Below are positions 24,389 to 32,165 of a stretch of DNA of 64,000 nt, piece by piece. The position numbers and the translations under genes were made by a program. Each line of letters starts with the position of its first letter. Position 1 is the stretch's first letter. This stretch comes from Burkholderia humptydooensis (GTDB lineage: Bacteria; Pseudomonadota; Gammaproteobacteria; Burkholderiales; Burkholderiaceae), in NCBI RefSeq assembly GCF_001513745.1, contig NZ_CP013381.1, positions 62,001 through 126,000 of the forward strand, read 5' to 3'. The notes beneath the pieces are model-generated. The model saw nothing but the letters and a program-made list of their open reading frames with translations. It did not search any database and had not been told where the DNA came from.

Positions 24389-25665
24389 ATGAATAAGATC
24401 TGTCGGCCAAAGCGGACGGGGATATCGATCGCGATTGCCACCGCGATCACCTCGGGGTGGACTGGGTCGTGCGCCGGCACGACGAACGGCGCCCCCAATC
24501 TGGGCGATGGCGCGATCGCCACCGGAAACGGCTCGCGTGCGGTAGGCGACTACTCCGTCGCGATCGGCTCGGGTGAGCAAGCGCTCGGACAAAACGCGCT
24601 CGCGATCGGCGCGGGCGGTACCGCTGCCGACGTGAATGCGATCGCCCTCGGCACGGCGGCCGTCGCGCAGGCCAGTGCGGTCGCGGTCGGAACCAGCGCC
24701 ACGGCGGCGGCCACGGCGGTCGCGCTGGGCGCAAACTCATCGGCAACTGCGCTTGCAGCGATCGCGCTTGGTCAGGGCGCGGGCGCCGTCAGCGCCGGGG
24801 ACGTGGCCATCGGCGCAGGGTTCGTCACAGCCGCGGTGCGCGTGGTACTTCCCGTCACGGTCGCCGGGCGGACCTACGACCTTGCGGGCAGCACCCCTGC
24901 AAGCGTCGTGAGCTTCGGGACCATCGGCGCCGAGCGGCAGCTCACGAACGTCGCGGCCGGTACGATCTCGGCCGTCAGCACCGATGCGGTGAATGGATCG
25001 GTGCTCTACGCGGCGTATCAGGCGATCCAGGCCACGTCCACATACGCCACGTCGCTGTCGACATCGACCAGGCAGTCGGTCGCGTCGCTGTCGACGGGTG
25101 TTGCGGCGAACGGTGCCGCATTGACCGCCTTATCGACCAGCCTCGCGGCCGGCGCGCTCGGGCTCGTTCAGCAAACCGGCGGTGCACCGGGGGCCGGCAC
25201 GATCACGATCGGCGCATCCACCGGCGGCAACGCCACCACCCCGGCGAACAATGCCGTTGCCCTCGGCCCGGGAACCGTCGCTGAGCGCGACACACCGTGT
25301 CGTTCGGCAACGCCGCAACGTGGCTTACGCGGACGCTCACCAACGTTTCCGCGGGCGTCGCGCCGACCGATGCGGTCAACGTTCAACAGCTCAACGACTC
25401 GTTGGGCAGCGTGCGCAACCAGATCGAGCATGACCACCGTGACGCCAATGGCGGTACCGCGTCGGCCGTCGCGATCGCGAGTCTGCCGCAAGCGCCGAGT
25501 CCCGGAACGAGCGTGGTCGCAATCGGCGGCGGCAGCCACGCCGGGCAGTCGGCGATGGCGGTCGGCTTGTCCACGTATGCCGGCCGATGGATCTTCAAGG
25601 CGAGCGGCTCCACGAACACGCGCGGCACGGTCGCCGCTGGCGTGGGTGCAGGTTATGCGTGGTAG
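24389..25665 (+). pseudogene. trimeric autotransporter adhesin (YadA/Hia type), frameshifted
   Basis: Two adjacent frames make one YadA-like protein. The first (24389 to about 25290) has many head-type repeats (SVAIGSGEQALGQNALAIGAG) and ends its family match at VALGPGTVAERDT. The second, in another frame from about 25297 to 25665, continues with VSFGNAATWLTRTLTNVSAG, then TDAVNVQQLNDS, and ends in a YadA anchor (VAIGGGSHAGQSAMAVGLS, GVGAGYAW). A net shift of one base (deletion) or two (insertion) around 25290-25296 separates them. The mutated frame runs on to 25690. The head is short and the signal peptide is poor, so it is probably inactive unless the shift is a sequencing error. Confidence 0.75.
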
Positions 25666-25708
25666 CCGCCCGGACCACCCATGTCGATGAGGAAACCTGG
25701 GAACCACT

Positions 25709-26092
25709 ATGGACGCACCGAAGCAACGAAATGACAACCATGCCAACCATCACGGCCGATCGCCAGTCGATGATCGAATGGCTGCGGGCCAGGCCGAGTT
25801 CATGCAGTCCGGCACTCCAGCTCCCGCATCGCCGGTCACGCTCGAGAGTACGCGCTTCGCTCCTGCGCCGAACGGCCTGGTGGTCGTCGTCTCGAGCGAC
25901 TCAACCTGTACGTTTGAGCGATCGGCCTGTCGCGTTTCGCTGGGCCCGGACGGTTGCACGTATTTCGTCGCCAATGAGCAGGTCCAAATCGGCCCGCTTT
26001 CACCCGAGAGCTACGTCGTCTTGTGCCACCTCATCGGGATTCCGTTTGTTGACCAAGCAATCCTAACGGACGGCGGTCACGCGTCCATCTAA
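25709..26092 (+). CDS. hypothetical protein
   Basis: A 127-residue protein with a polar, His/Asn-rich N-terminus (about residues 1-45) and a compact C-terminal part (about 50-127: VVVVSSDSTCTFERSAC, IGPLSPESYVVLC). Family not recognised. It has no signal peptide. It is separated from its neighbours by about 45 bp and 16 bp and may share a transcript with the membrane protein that follows. Confidence 0.45.
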   Translation: MDAPKQRNDNHANHHGRSPVDDRMAAGQAEFMQSGTPAPASPVTLESTRFAPAPNGLVVVVSSDSTCTFERSACRVSLGPDGCTYFVANEQVQIGPLSPESYVVLCHLIGIPFVDQAILTDGGHASI

Positions 26093-26108
26093 CGTAGAGG
26101 AAAACACC

Positions 26109-26867
26109 ATGCGTCCCGTCCGTAACTCAACCCTTGTGATGGCAGCGGCCATCGTTCTCGCAATCGCCGCCGCATCGCACTTCAAGAATGGCGTGGCTGT
26201 CCTGCTCGCCGCGATTCTGGCGATTCCCCTTTCCGAAGCAATCAATCGGCTGATTTCCCGGCGCGGCCAGTCACCGTCGACGCCCCCGGCCACGGTCAAT
26301 ATCACCGCGGGCACGGTGTGGGAAATCCGCCTGAACGACGTGCCCGTTGGCGAGATTCCGGACGGCGCGATCCGGAATATCGAGGCCGAGCTCGCTCAGG
26401 AGTGGCGCTTCAAGCTCCGGATCTGGACCGACGTCGCCGCAGGCGTCTTCCGAGCGCTCACCAATGTGCTCATGTTCATGCCAGCGGTGGCGTTCGGGCT
26501 CGGCGTACTGATGTGGTTCACGAACCCCGTCGAGTTTGCGGACGGACTGCATCAGATCCTGACAGCCAACGCGCATGACTTCCGCTCAATCGTCAACACG
26601 CTGGCGACGACGTTCCTCTACATGACGTGCCTGGCTGTGATCGTGCATTGGGTGTTTCTGCCTTCACCTCCGCGTCCCGACCACTACGCGAACGCCTGGT
26701 TTGAGGCAGTGCGGCTCGCCGCACGCGTCGCCCCTCGCGGTGATTTCAGCTTGCACTTGCGCGATCGCGACGCCCCGGAAGGCTACTTCGCCAAGCGCTA
26801 TCCACGCAATGTCGTCGTGGTCGGCAAACGCGTCGGCGCACTCGAGCGGCAAAGGCGTGCGCTCTAA
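26109..26867 (+). CDS. hypothetical inner-membrane protein
   Basis: A 252-residue protein with hydrophobic segments at about residues 8-45, 115-140 and 165-190, and a soluble basic C-terminal domain (about 195-252, ending VVGKRVGALERQRRAL). A cytoplasmic segment around residues 60-110 (ITAGTVWEIRLNDVPVGEIPD) is well ordered. Family not recognised. Its stop lies 10 bp before the left end of the IS4-type element, so the insertion spared it but may have cut the downstream part of its operon. Confidence 0.6.
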   Translation: MRPVRNSTLVMAAAIVLAIAAASHFKNGVAVLLAAILAIPLSEAINRLISRRGQSPSTPPATVNITAGTVWEIRLNDVPVGEIPDGAIRNIEAELAQEWRFKLRIWTDVAAGVFRALTNVLMFMPAVAFGLGVLMWFTNPVEFADGLHQILTANAHDFRSIVNTLATTFLYMTCLAVIVHWVFLPSPPRPDHYANAWFEAVRLAARVAPRGDFSLHLRDRDAPEGYFAKRYPRNVVVVGKRVGALERQRRAL

Positions 26868-26876
26868 AAAATGAAA

Positions 26877-28425
26877 CCCCCTGTCGGCAAACCTGAGGAT
26901 TACCCACAAAGAGACCGAGAATGCTATTCGTTTTGTCGAAAGAGCCGATACATTTTTGTGACTTCGTGCAGCACGAGGAAGCCTCGCCACAGAACGGTAG
27001 GGCCGGGTGGCCGGTCATGCTTGCGATTCAAATAGCCGCCCAGCATGGCTATCCACAACACGGCCTGCTTCAGGGATGGGACCTGCTTTGGCAACTCCGT
27101 GGTGTGCTGTGTTTGGCAATACAGTGCCTGCCATTCAACGGGTTGCAGCAACACCTCGCAAGGCAGTTCTGTGTCGATTCGCGACAGCATGGTCGCATAC
27201 AGAATGCGCCAACTAATGACGGCAAACAAGGCGGTTGCTCGGACGAACCGATCAAGACTCCCAAACTGTCGCGCCTCGACTTGGCATCCGCTTTTCAGTA
27301 CGCGATGCCACGATTCAATGGTCCAACGACGTGCATACCAGGCCAACCGCTCAAGAGCGTCATCAAATGTGGTCGTTTCTACCGAACTCAGCAGCATCCA
27401 CTCGATCGGCTCAACGCCGTCAGGAGGAGCATCTTCGATTGCGTGAATCGCAAACACATCGACTTTCGGCAACCCTCTTGCGCGTCCTCTTGGAGGCTGC
27501 AATCGTACCGTCGCGCAACGCAACGTCAGGCCTGCCGTACGCTGCGGGAAATTGTGGCCGCCGGGCACCAGCAATTCGGTTCTACCCAGGGGCACGGTAG
27601 CCTGAACGGCCTCCCACAGATACCCCTCGGGATGGCATGCCCGGCGATTGACGGCCGCGCGAATCAGCCAGTCCACGCCTGCGGGACGCTCTATCGTAAA
27701 CAGCTCGTACAGATCGCTCTCACGGTCACCGACGCAGACGAAGCGCGGTTCGGCACAACGCTTTTTGAGCGCGGCGAGATGCGCAATTCCCTCGATCCAT
27801 TTGGCGCTTTCCTTCTCATGGATCGGACGGGTTTTGCGTTGATGCTTCTTACCGAAGCCTTCATCGGGCCGTACCCACGTCTTCATTCCCAGCAACCCCA
27901 GCGGCAAGCCTTCTGGAGTGACAGCCAGCAAGCTGTGCATCATGAAACCGCGTTGATGGATGCTATTTCTCGAACCATAGCCCAACCCTTCCGTTGCTGG
28001 AAGATGCGACAGGTTGAATTCCGTTGTGTCCTGTACGGCCAGCACGACTGGAACCTCGGCCATCCGGTTCAGCGTTTGTGTTATGTGCGGCGCGAGGATG
28101 CCGTCGGTGTCGACTTGCGCATTGTCGAAAAAGCGATATGCGGCCTTAAGTTCGGCTGCTTTGAGGGATTGTGGAAACGAGCACTGCGGACTGCAGGCGA
28201 GGCGCCGCGCCAAGGCAACGAGACGCCGCCCCAGACGGGCATCGCCCAAGTTCGCCGCACCGAACTCCGTGTTTGCCCAATCGTCAACATCGTTCACGAA
28301 CACCAATCTCGCATTCCGCTAACAACAGATTGCGTGAACGTTAACAGCGACGTGACTCGTTTACAAGCAATTTTCGCGTCGTATCCCGAAGGATGTGGGT
28401 AATCCTGAGGTCGGCAAACAGGGGG
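26877..28425 (-). mobile_element. IS4-family insertion sequence, 1549 bp
   Basis: The ends are set by an imperfect inverted repeat of about 32 bp. The left end begins CCCCCTGTCGGCAAACCT at 26877 and the right end, read inward from 28425, begins CCCCCTGTTTGCCGACCT; both continue with AGGATTACCCACA. The single transposase gene lies on the minus strand and fills the element. I found no matching direct target duplication beside the ends, so later rearrangement or old insertion is possible. Confidence 0.85.
26924..28306 (-). CDS. IS4-family transposase (Tn5-like subgroup)
   Basis: A 460-residue DDE transposase. The N-terminal DNA-binding region has TEFGAANLGDARLGRRL and AAYRFFDNAQVD. The catalytic Asp residues lie in AVQDTTEFNL and VGDRESDLYEL. 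The catalytic Glu lies in the Y-(2)-R-(3)-E-(6)-K signature YARRWTIESWHRVLK that marks the IS4 superfamily. The chain is uninterrupted and of normal length, so it may be functional. The gene reads away from the rep gene. Confidence 0.93.
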   Translation of the reverse strand: MVFVNDVDDWANTEFGAANLGDARLGRRLVALARRLACSPQCSFPQSLKAAELKAAYRFFDNAQVDTDGILAPHITQTLNRMAEVPVVLAVQDTTEFNLSHLPATEGLGYGSRNSIHQRGFMMHSLLAVTPEGLPLGLLGMKTWVRPDEGFGKKHQRKTRPIHEKESAKWIEGIAHLAALKKRCAEPRFVCVGDRESDLYELFTIERPAGVDWLIRAAVNRRACHPEGYLWEAVQATVPLGRTELLVPGGHNFPQRTAGLTLRCATVRLQPPRGRARGLPKVDVFAIHAIEDAPPDGVEPIEWMLLSSVETTTFDDALERLAWYARRWTIESWHRVLKSGCQVEARQFGSLDRFVRATALFAVISWRILYATMLSRIDTELPCEVLLQPVEWQALYCQTQHTTELPKQVPSLKQAVLWIAMLGGYLNRKHDRPPGPTVLWRGFLVLHEVTKMYRLFRQNE

Positions 28426-28434
28426 TTCCGCTGA

Positions 28435-28514
28435 CGCTTGACACACGGCTCGTGGCACGCATCGGTCCTGAGGGGACTGCCTCATTCTAGTTCGCCACGA
28501 ACTGGTGTCAAGCG
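28435..28514. repeat. imperfect inverted repeat between IS and rep gene
   Basis: CGCTTGACAC (28435-28444) with inner TCGTGGC (28450-28456) is mirrored by GCCACGA (28494-28500) and GTGTCAAGCG (28505-28514), leaving a 37-bp centre. Each arm contains TTGACA. On the minus strand the right arm forms TTGACA, 16 bp, TAGAAT, a plausible promoter directed toward the IS. It could be an operator or an initiator-binding site for rep control. Confidence 0.5.
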
Positions 28515-28642
28515 CGATCAACAACGCACTCAATGGATCGCGATTGCCATGACGATCAGCCTATCCGCGTATTCCCGCGCTGCGTGCGGTTTCATTCTCC
28601 TAAGCAATCAGTCGAGCGGCACGACGCGATAATCCTGCGCCC

Positions 28643-29500
28643 GTGACGATCTCCCTCTCCCATCCGGCAATCGACGGCGAGCGTGCCACAAGCGCGCCGA
28701 CGTCGACGCGCGACGTGCAGCTGCGGCCGCGCGGCCGTGCACGCGGCGTCGCGTTGCCGGATCGGATTTGGCCAGAGGACATTCCCGCGCCTGCGCCGTC
28801 GAATTCGCCACGGATCCTGCGCACCTTGTCGCTCCGCCTCGAGCGCTACCTCGATCGGCCGGCGCGTTGGCTTCCCGCGCTGAACGCCGCTAACGGCTCA
28901 CGGCGCCAGCAGCGAAGTGAACGCCGGATCGCGTGCGCGCAGCTGCTGCGGGCCATGATCAAATACTGCGATCTGGCCACCCTCCGTGTCGGCATCCCGG
29001 CCGCCACCGGCTGGGTCGATCTCACCCTGCCGTTCTTTGCCGATCAGGCTGGGCTCGGTGTGCGGCGTGCCGAACGTGCGCTTCGGGATCTGCAGACCGC
29101 CGGCCTGGCCAAGATCCGTCGCCAGTGTGCGCTGCAGGAGTCGTCCGCGGGCGATCGCTACAAGGGACTCGCGGCGATCAAATACCTTCCCTCCGCACTG
29201 TTCGCCGCATTCGGCATGGGCGCATGGCTCCAACATGAGCGCAGCCGCGCGCACCTGCGCGTGCAGCGGCGTGCCGCACAACAATACAAGCGCGAACGCC
29301 GTGCGGCCGCGGCCGCGCTCGTGGCGTCGCTCCCCGAGAAGTCCTCAAAACGGTTCGTTGAGCGCGACCATGCCCGTCGGCTCGCAGATTACGAGCGCAG
29401 CGTCATGCTGTGCGCCGCTCAGTTGAAATCGATCCATCCCGAGTGGGACCGGGACACCTGCTACGCCGAAGCGCGTCGGCAGTTAGCACCGCCCACCTGA
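28643..29500 (+). CDS. RepA-like plasmid replication initiator
   Basis: A 285-residue basic protein with a GTG start at 28643. After a disordered, Arg/Pro-rich N-terminus (to about residue 60), the core (about 85-205) has ACAQLLRAMIKYCDLATLRVG, LTLPFFADQAGLGVRRAERAL (a winged-helix pattern) and LFAAFGMGAWLQHERSR. These resemble replication initiators of beta-proteobacterial plasmids. The C-terminal part is Arg/Ala-rich and helical. The assignment is supported by the DnaA box and hairpin array directly downstream. I rate it probable rather than certain, because the family was recognised from memory of related proteins only. Confidence 0.6.
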   Translation: MTISLSHPAIDGERATSAPTSTRDVQLRPRGRARGVALPDRIWPEDIPAPAPSNSPRILRTLSLRLERYLDRPARWLPALNAANGSRRQQRSERRIACAQLLRAMIKYCDLATLRVGIPAATGWVDLTLPFFADQAGLGVRRAERALRDLQTAGLAKIRRQCALQESSAGDRYKGLAAIKYLPSALFAAFGMGAWLQHERSRAHLRVQRRAAQQYKRERRAAAAALVASLPEKSSKRFVERDHARRLADYERSVMLCAAQLKSIHPEWDRDTCYAEARRQLAPPT

Positions 29501-30147
29501 TCTTCGCTTTCCCCATAAATCACCACCTTTCGATCGCCGCCGCGAGGGCGGCGCTCGGCCTGAGGGCACGCTTTCGACGGGTTGCCGGCCGAGACGACGT
29601 GCTGAGCGATGACAGGGACAGCATTCGTCCCGCGCGCGCGGGCCGTCATGCGGCGAAGCTGTGGATAAAGGCGATTAAATGTCGGGTCTGATCGCAGTCA
29701 ATTGTCGGCTCTTAATCAGAAGCTATCTCTAACTACCTAGGCAAATCCACCCTCGCCGGTGTGCCGGCGAGGGATCACGCGGGCGTTCGCCCGCTTGCCT
29801 GGACAAACCAGCGGCCCTTGAGCACTCGCCTCCGGCAGGCCGTAAGCGCCACGACGGCCGGCGGCCGCCGCGGCGCAACGGCGCGTAAATCACCGGTGGC
29901 CGGCAAGCCGGCCACCGGCTCAACGCGCGCGTGCGCGCGCCTAGCTGCCCGTGACGACGTCGGTTATCCATCGCAGAGAAGTCAGCAGAAAGGGGGGTAT
30001 TTCAACAACGCAACTAACCGTCAATCGCTGCCAGCCCTTCGACCATGCGCCCTGCCCCTTTCCCCGCCCGAGTCTGCAGAAGGAGGCCATCGCCGACCGC
30101 CATGATCGTCGACTCGACCAAAGATCTCGGCTACCTACCGCGAGTAC
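29501..30147. other. probable oriV region with serial hairpins; no gene
   Basis: This 650-bp stretch has no convincing gene. It contains a DnaA box (29660) and four strong hairpins. The first two are a 10-bp stem at 29750-29773 (CCCTCGCCGG/CCGGCGAGGG, loop TGTG) and a 7-bp stem at 29779-29794 (GCGGGCG/CGCCCGC). The others are a 12-bp stem at 29893-29918 (CCGGTGGCCGGC/GCCGGCCACCGG, loop AA) and an alternating GC tract at 29924-29940. AGGCAA (29739-29744) and TTGCCT (29795-29800) enclose the first two as a three-way fold. No clear iterons were seen. Confidence 0.55.
29660..29668 (-). promoter_or_regulatory. perfect DnaA box
   Basis: TGTGGATAA at 29660-29668 is the exact complement of the consensus DnaA box TTATCCACA. 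A second, weaker site (TTATCCATC) lies near 29964. Together with the rep-like gene 160 bp upstream and the hairpins downstream, it marks this spacer as the probable vegetative origin. Confidence 0.6.
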
Positions 30148-30381
30148 GTGCGGCGCGATGGCACCGACACTGACCTCGAGACGTTTCTACGCCTGTATTT
30201 CGTGCGCGCTGCAGCCACCAACATCCGGATCCAGAAAGCGCTCTGCGCCGCGTTGTTCGCGGCACTCACCAGCACCGACATTACGGGTGCCATCATCGAC
30301 TGTCCGGATCGGCCTACGCCGAACTTTCAAAACCGCACCGATCATCCGGTACCATTCCGCCGTATTGAGATAACTCGGTAA
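30148..30381 (+). CDS. hypothetical small protein, possibly 5'-frameshifted
   Basis: A 77-residue frame from GTG 30148 (RRDGTDTDLETFLRLYFVRAAAT, ending PVPFRRIEITR). The same frame is open upstream to 30106 and would continue YREYV before it. An ATG at 30102 in another frame reads MIVDSTKDLGYL. A single indel could join them into a longer protein. Family not recognised. It ends 5 bp before the H-NS-type gene, so the two may be cotranscribed. Confidence 0.35.
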   Translation: MRRDGTDTDLETFLRLYFVRAAATNIRIQKALCAALFAALTSTDITGAIIDCPDRPTPNFQNRTDHPVPFRRIEITR

Positions 30382-30386
30382 CGATC

Positions 30387-30713
30387 GTGATCGTTGAACT
30401 ACAAGACCTTCAGGCACAACTGCGCGAATTGAATATCCGTCTCGCGGACGTCAAGAAAGACGAGCGGGCGGCGTATTTGGCCGCCGTTCAGGAGCACGTT
30501 GCGCTCTACGGCATCACGGAAGACGAACTGCTGCGCGCAGCGGGCTTCCGGAAATCGCGCAAACGGCGGGCGCCGGCGAAGTACTACGACCCGTCGTCGG
30601 GCAAGTCCTGGTCCGGCCATGGCCCGCGCCCCAAATGGCTCGAGGGGAAGAATCTTGACCACTTCCTCGTCGAGCGTGCCGCGAAGCCGTGGTGGCCCGG
30701 CGAAGAAGCGTAG
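30387..30713 (+). CDS. H-NS family nucleoid-associated protein
   Basis: A 108-residue protein. The N-terminal part (about residues 1-45) is a charged helical oligomerisation region (ELQDLQAQLRELNIRLADVKK). The C-terminal H-NS DNA-binding domain has KYYDPSSGKSWSGHGPRPKWL, the AT-hook-like core typical of beta-proteobacterial H-NS proteins. Plasmid-borne H-NS proteins silence AT-rich or transfer genes and reduce the cost of plasmid carriage. Here the gene lies between the origin region and the Tad locus. Its start follows the preceding gene by 5 bp. Confidence 0.88.
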   Translation: MIVELQDLQAQLRELNIRLADVKKDERAAYLAAVQEHVALYGITEDELLRAAGFRKSRKRRAPAKYYDPSSGKSWSGHGPRPKWLEGKNLDHFLVERAAKPWWPGEEA

Positions 30714-30770
30714 GACGCGCAGGGGCCGCGGCTGCGATCGACCCACCAGGGCAACGCCGCACCCTGCGAC

Positions 30771-30950
30771 TCAGAACAGCGATGAGTTGGACTGGACGTC
30801 GGTCCCGGTGGCGGCGTTGCGGTCGGAGGCGTTCGGCGCGGGCTCTGCCGCCCTCTCGTCTGCCGGAAACAACTGCAACATCGCGCGCGCGGCATCGACG
30901 TTCGACGTGGTGAGCCACTCCTCCCAATCGTCGGGTTGCACACCGCGTGT
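30771..30950 (-). pseudogene. possible remnant of an SRAP/YedK-type protein C-terminus
   Basis: A minus-strand frame ends with QPDDWEEWLTTSNVDAARAM, then LQLFPADERAAEPAP. This recalls the C-terminal part of SOS-response-associated (SRAP/YedK) DNA-protein crosslink proteins. The frame upstream of it (toward 31232) does not look like that family and the catalytic N-terminal Cys region is absent, so at most a truncated relic remains. The match is by recollection of the family pattern and is weak. Confidence 0.35.
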
Positions 30951-31300
30951 TGGGCTCGGGCGCGGCCGAAACAGGGGTACGGACACGGAGTCAAAAGCCT
31001 GCTCAGAGGGGCAACCGCGGGTGCCCGATGCGTAAGCCGGTCGCCGGGCATTATCGTCGTACGCAAGAAAAAGCAAACGTTTGGCGTGAAGCTGTCTTAT
31101 GATAATTAATGATGGTCCCGTTTGGCTGTGAGGATTATCCGTCCGCGCAGCAAGAACCAAAGCATTCGCGTTCATTGAAACAGCGCCGAATCGCTTTCCC
31201 GCACCGACGGTTCGGTAAGGCTCCAGCGTCACTGGATGTGTCCGATCGTGTGCAGTCTTACATATCGAGGCTGAGAGGATATTTGCAGTCTGTACGAATC

Positions 31301-31320
31301 GGGGGTTCCCACCCCCCTTT
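31301..31320 (+). terminator. possible terminator or attenuator before flp
   Basis: GGGGG (31301-31305), a short loop and CCCCCC (31312-31317), followed by TTT, form a compact GC hairpin 57 bp before the flp start. The T-run is short. It could insulate the Tad operon from upstream transcription or act as a leader attenuator. Confidence 0.35.
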
Positions 31321-31376
31321 CGTCGCCGTCGCGACGTAGTCGTGCGCTCAAACAGGGTCTGTCAATGGAGGTTCTC

Positions 31377-31568
31377 ATGCGACATTCTATTCAAAAACTG
31401 TCACAAGACGAGCGAGGCGTCAGTGCATTGGAGTACTCGGTGCTGGCTGGCATCGTGGTGGTCGCGGTCGCCGCCGCCGGTCTGATTTTCGGTGGCAACT
31501 CGGGGCTGCCCGCGCTGTTCTCGAACATGATCGCCAAAGTGACGAGCGTTCAGACGAACGGCCACTGA
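31377..31568 (+). CDS. flp: Flp-family type IVb pilin
   Basis: A 63-residue prepilin, the major subunit of the Tad pilus. The leader MRHSIQKLSQDERG is followed by VSALEYSVLAGIVVVAVAAAG, giving the cleavage site G14-V15 with Glu at +5 and Tyr at +6, the Flp signature. Start ATG 31377 has GGAG at 31367-31370, 6 bp upstream, so it is preferred to ATG 31365. The mature pilin has about 49 residues. It heads the complete Tad locus and is processed by the peptidase encoded next. Confidence 0.92.
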   Translation: MRHSIQKLSQDERGVSALEYSVLAGIVVVAVAAAGLIFGGNSGLPALFSNMIAKVTSVQTNGH

Positions 31569-31650
31569 TTGCACGCTGAGGCTGCCGGCACACGCGCCGG
31601 CGCACCGGTCGGCCCGCGCCTGTGGCGCAGCTGGTTATACCGAAAACTAC

Positions 31651-32151
31651 ATGGCGTACTTGGTGAAGGTCGCGGCCTGCTGGGTTGTCATTGCGCTGGC
31701 CGTCTCCGATTTGCGATTCAGGCGCTTGCCCAATCTGTCCGTGGCGGCGCTGGCCGCGCTGTATTGTGTGCACGCCTTCCTTGCGGGGTCGCACGCCCCC
31801 GAGCTTGCGGCCCATGCAGTGGCGGGCGGCATTGCTTTTGCCGTGGCAGCGGTGATGTGGCGTTTCGGCTGGATCGCCGGTGGCGATGCCAAACTCGCCG
31901 CGGTGGTGTTTTGGTGGGCGGGACTCGCGCATGCGGCGGGTGTCTTTTTCACCGTATCGGTGTGCGGACTTGTCATCGGGCTTGCGGTGCTGACTGCCGG
32001 CGCGATGCTGCGCCGCGTCGCCCATGCTCCGCTCTGGCTGACCTCCCTGGCTCCGTCGCGCGGCGTGCCATACGGTATTGCGCTTGCGTTGGGTGGCCTG
32101 CAAGCGGTGTGGGCGCCCGTCACGTCCATGCCGCACTGGCCCGTCGCGTGA
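31651..32151 (+). CDS. cpaA: prepilin peptidase CpaA/TadV
   Basis: A 166-residue A24-family aspartic peptidase with about five or six membrane segments. The two catalytic Asp residues are visible in ALAVSDLRFRRLPN (about residue 20) and in GGDAKLAA (GxGD-type, about residue 76, with GG before the Asp). It lacks the N-methyltransferase domain of PilD, as usual for Tad peptidases. It cleaves the Flp leader and the pseudopilins TadE/TadG. It lies 82 bp after flp and 14 bp before cpaB. Confidence 0.9.
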   Translation: MAYLVKVAACWVVIALAVSDLRFRRLPNLSVAALAALYCVHAFLAGSHAPELAAHAVAGGIAFAVAAVMWRFGWIAGGDAKLAAVVFWWAGLAHAAGVFFTVSVCGLVIGLAVLTAGAMLRRVAHAPLWLTSLAPSRGVPYGIALALGGLQAVWAPVTSMPHWPVA

Positions 32152-32165
32152 AGGTTAGCGCCACC

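Larger units (their letters stand above)
30714..31376. other. gene-poor spacer before the Tad locus
   Basis: About 660 bp between the H-NS gene and flp. Apart from a possible degraded minus-strand coding fragment (30771-30950) and a GC hairpin (31301-31320), I see no gene. An AT-rich patch (about 31096-31110, TTATGATAATTAATG) could hold a promoter for flp or an H-NS-sensitive site, but no confident -35/-10 pair was found. Confidence 0.45.

Noticed and set aside
24389..25690. CRISPR-like repeats suggested by periodic motifs
   Set aside because: The periodicity comes from protein-level head repeats of the autotransporter, not from identical DNA repeats with unique spacers.
26921..28402. Plus-strand open frame of 493 codons over the IS4-type element
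   Set aside because: It is the exact antisense of an intact DDE transposase and has no protein family features.
26862..28440. Target-site duplication around the IS4-type element
   Set aside because: The bases outside the two ends (AAAATGAAA and TTCCGCTGA) do not match for any plausible shift of the boundary.
29739..29940. tRNA gene suggested by the clustered stems and closing AGGCAA/TTGCCT pair
   Set aside because: No T-loop GTTCRA box, no CCA-compatible acceptor and no plausible anticodon arm; the stems fit an origin-type structured region better.
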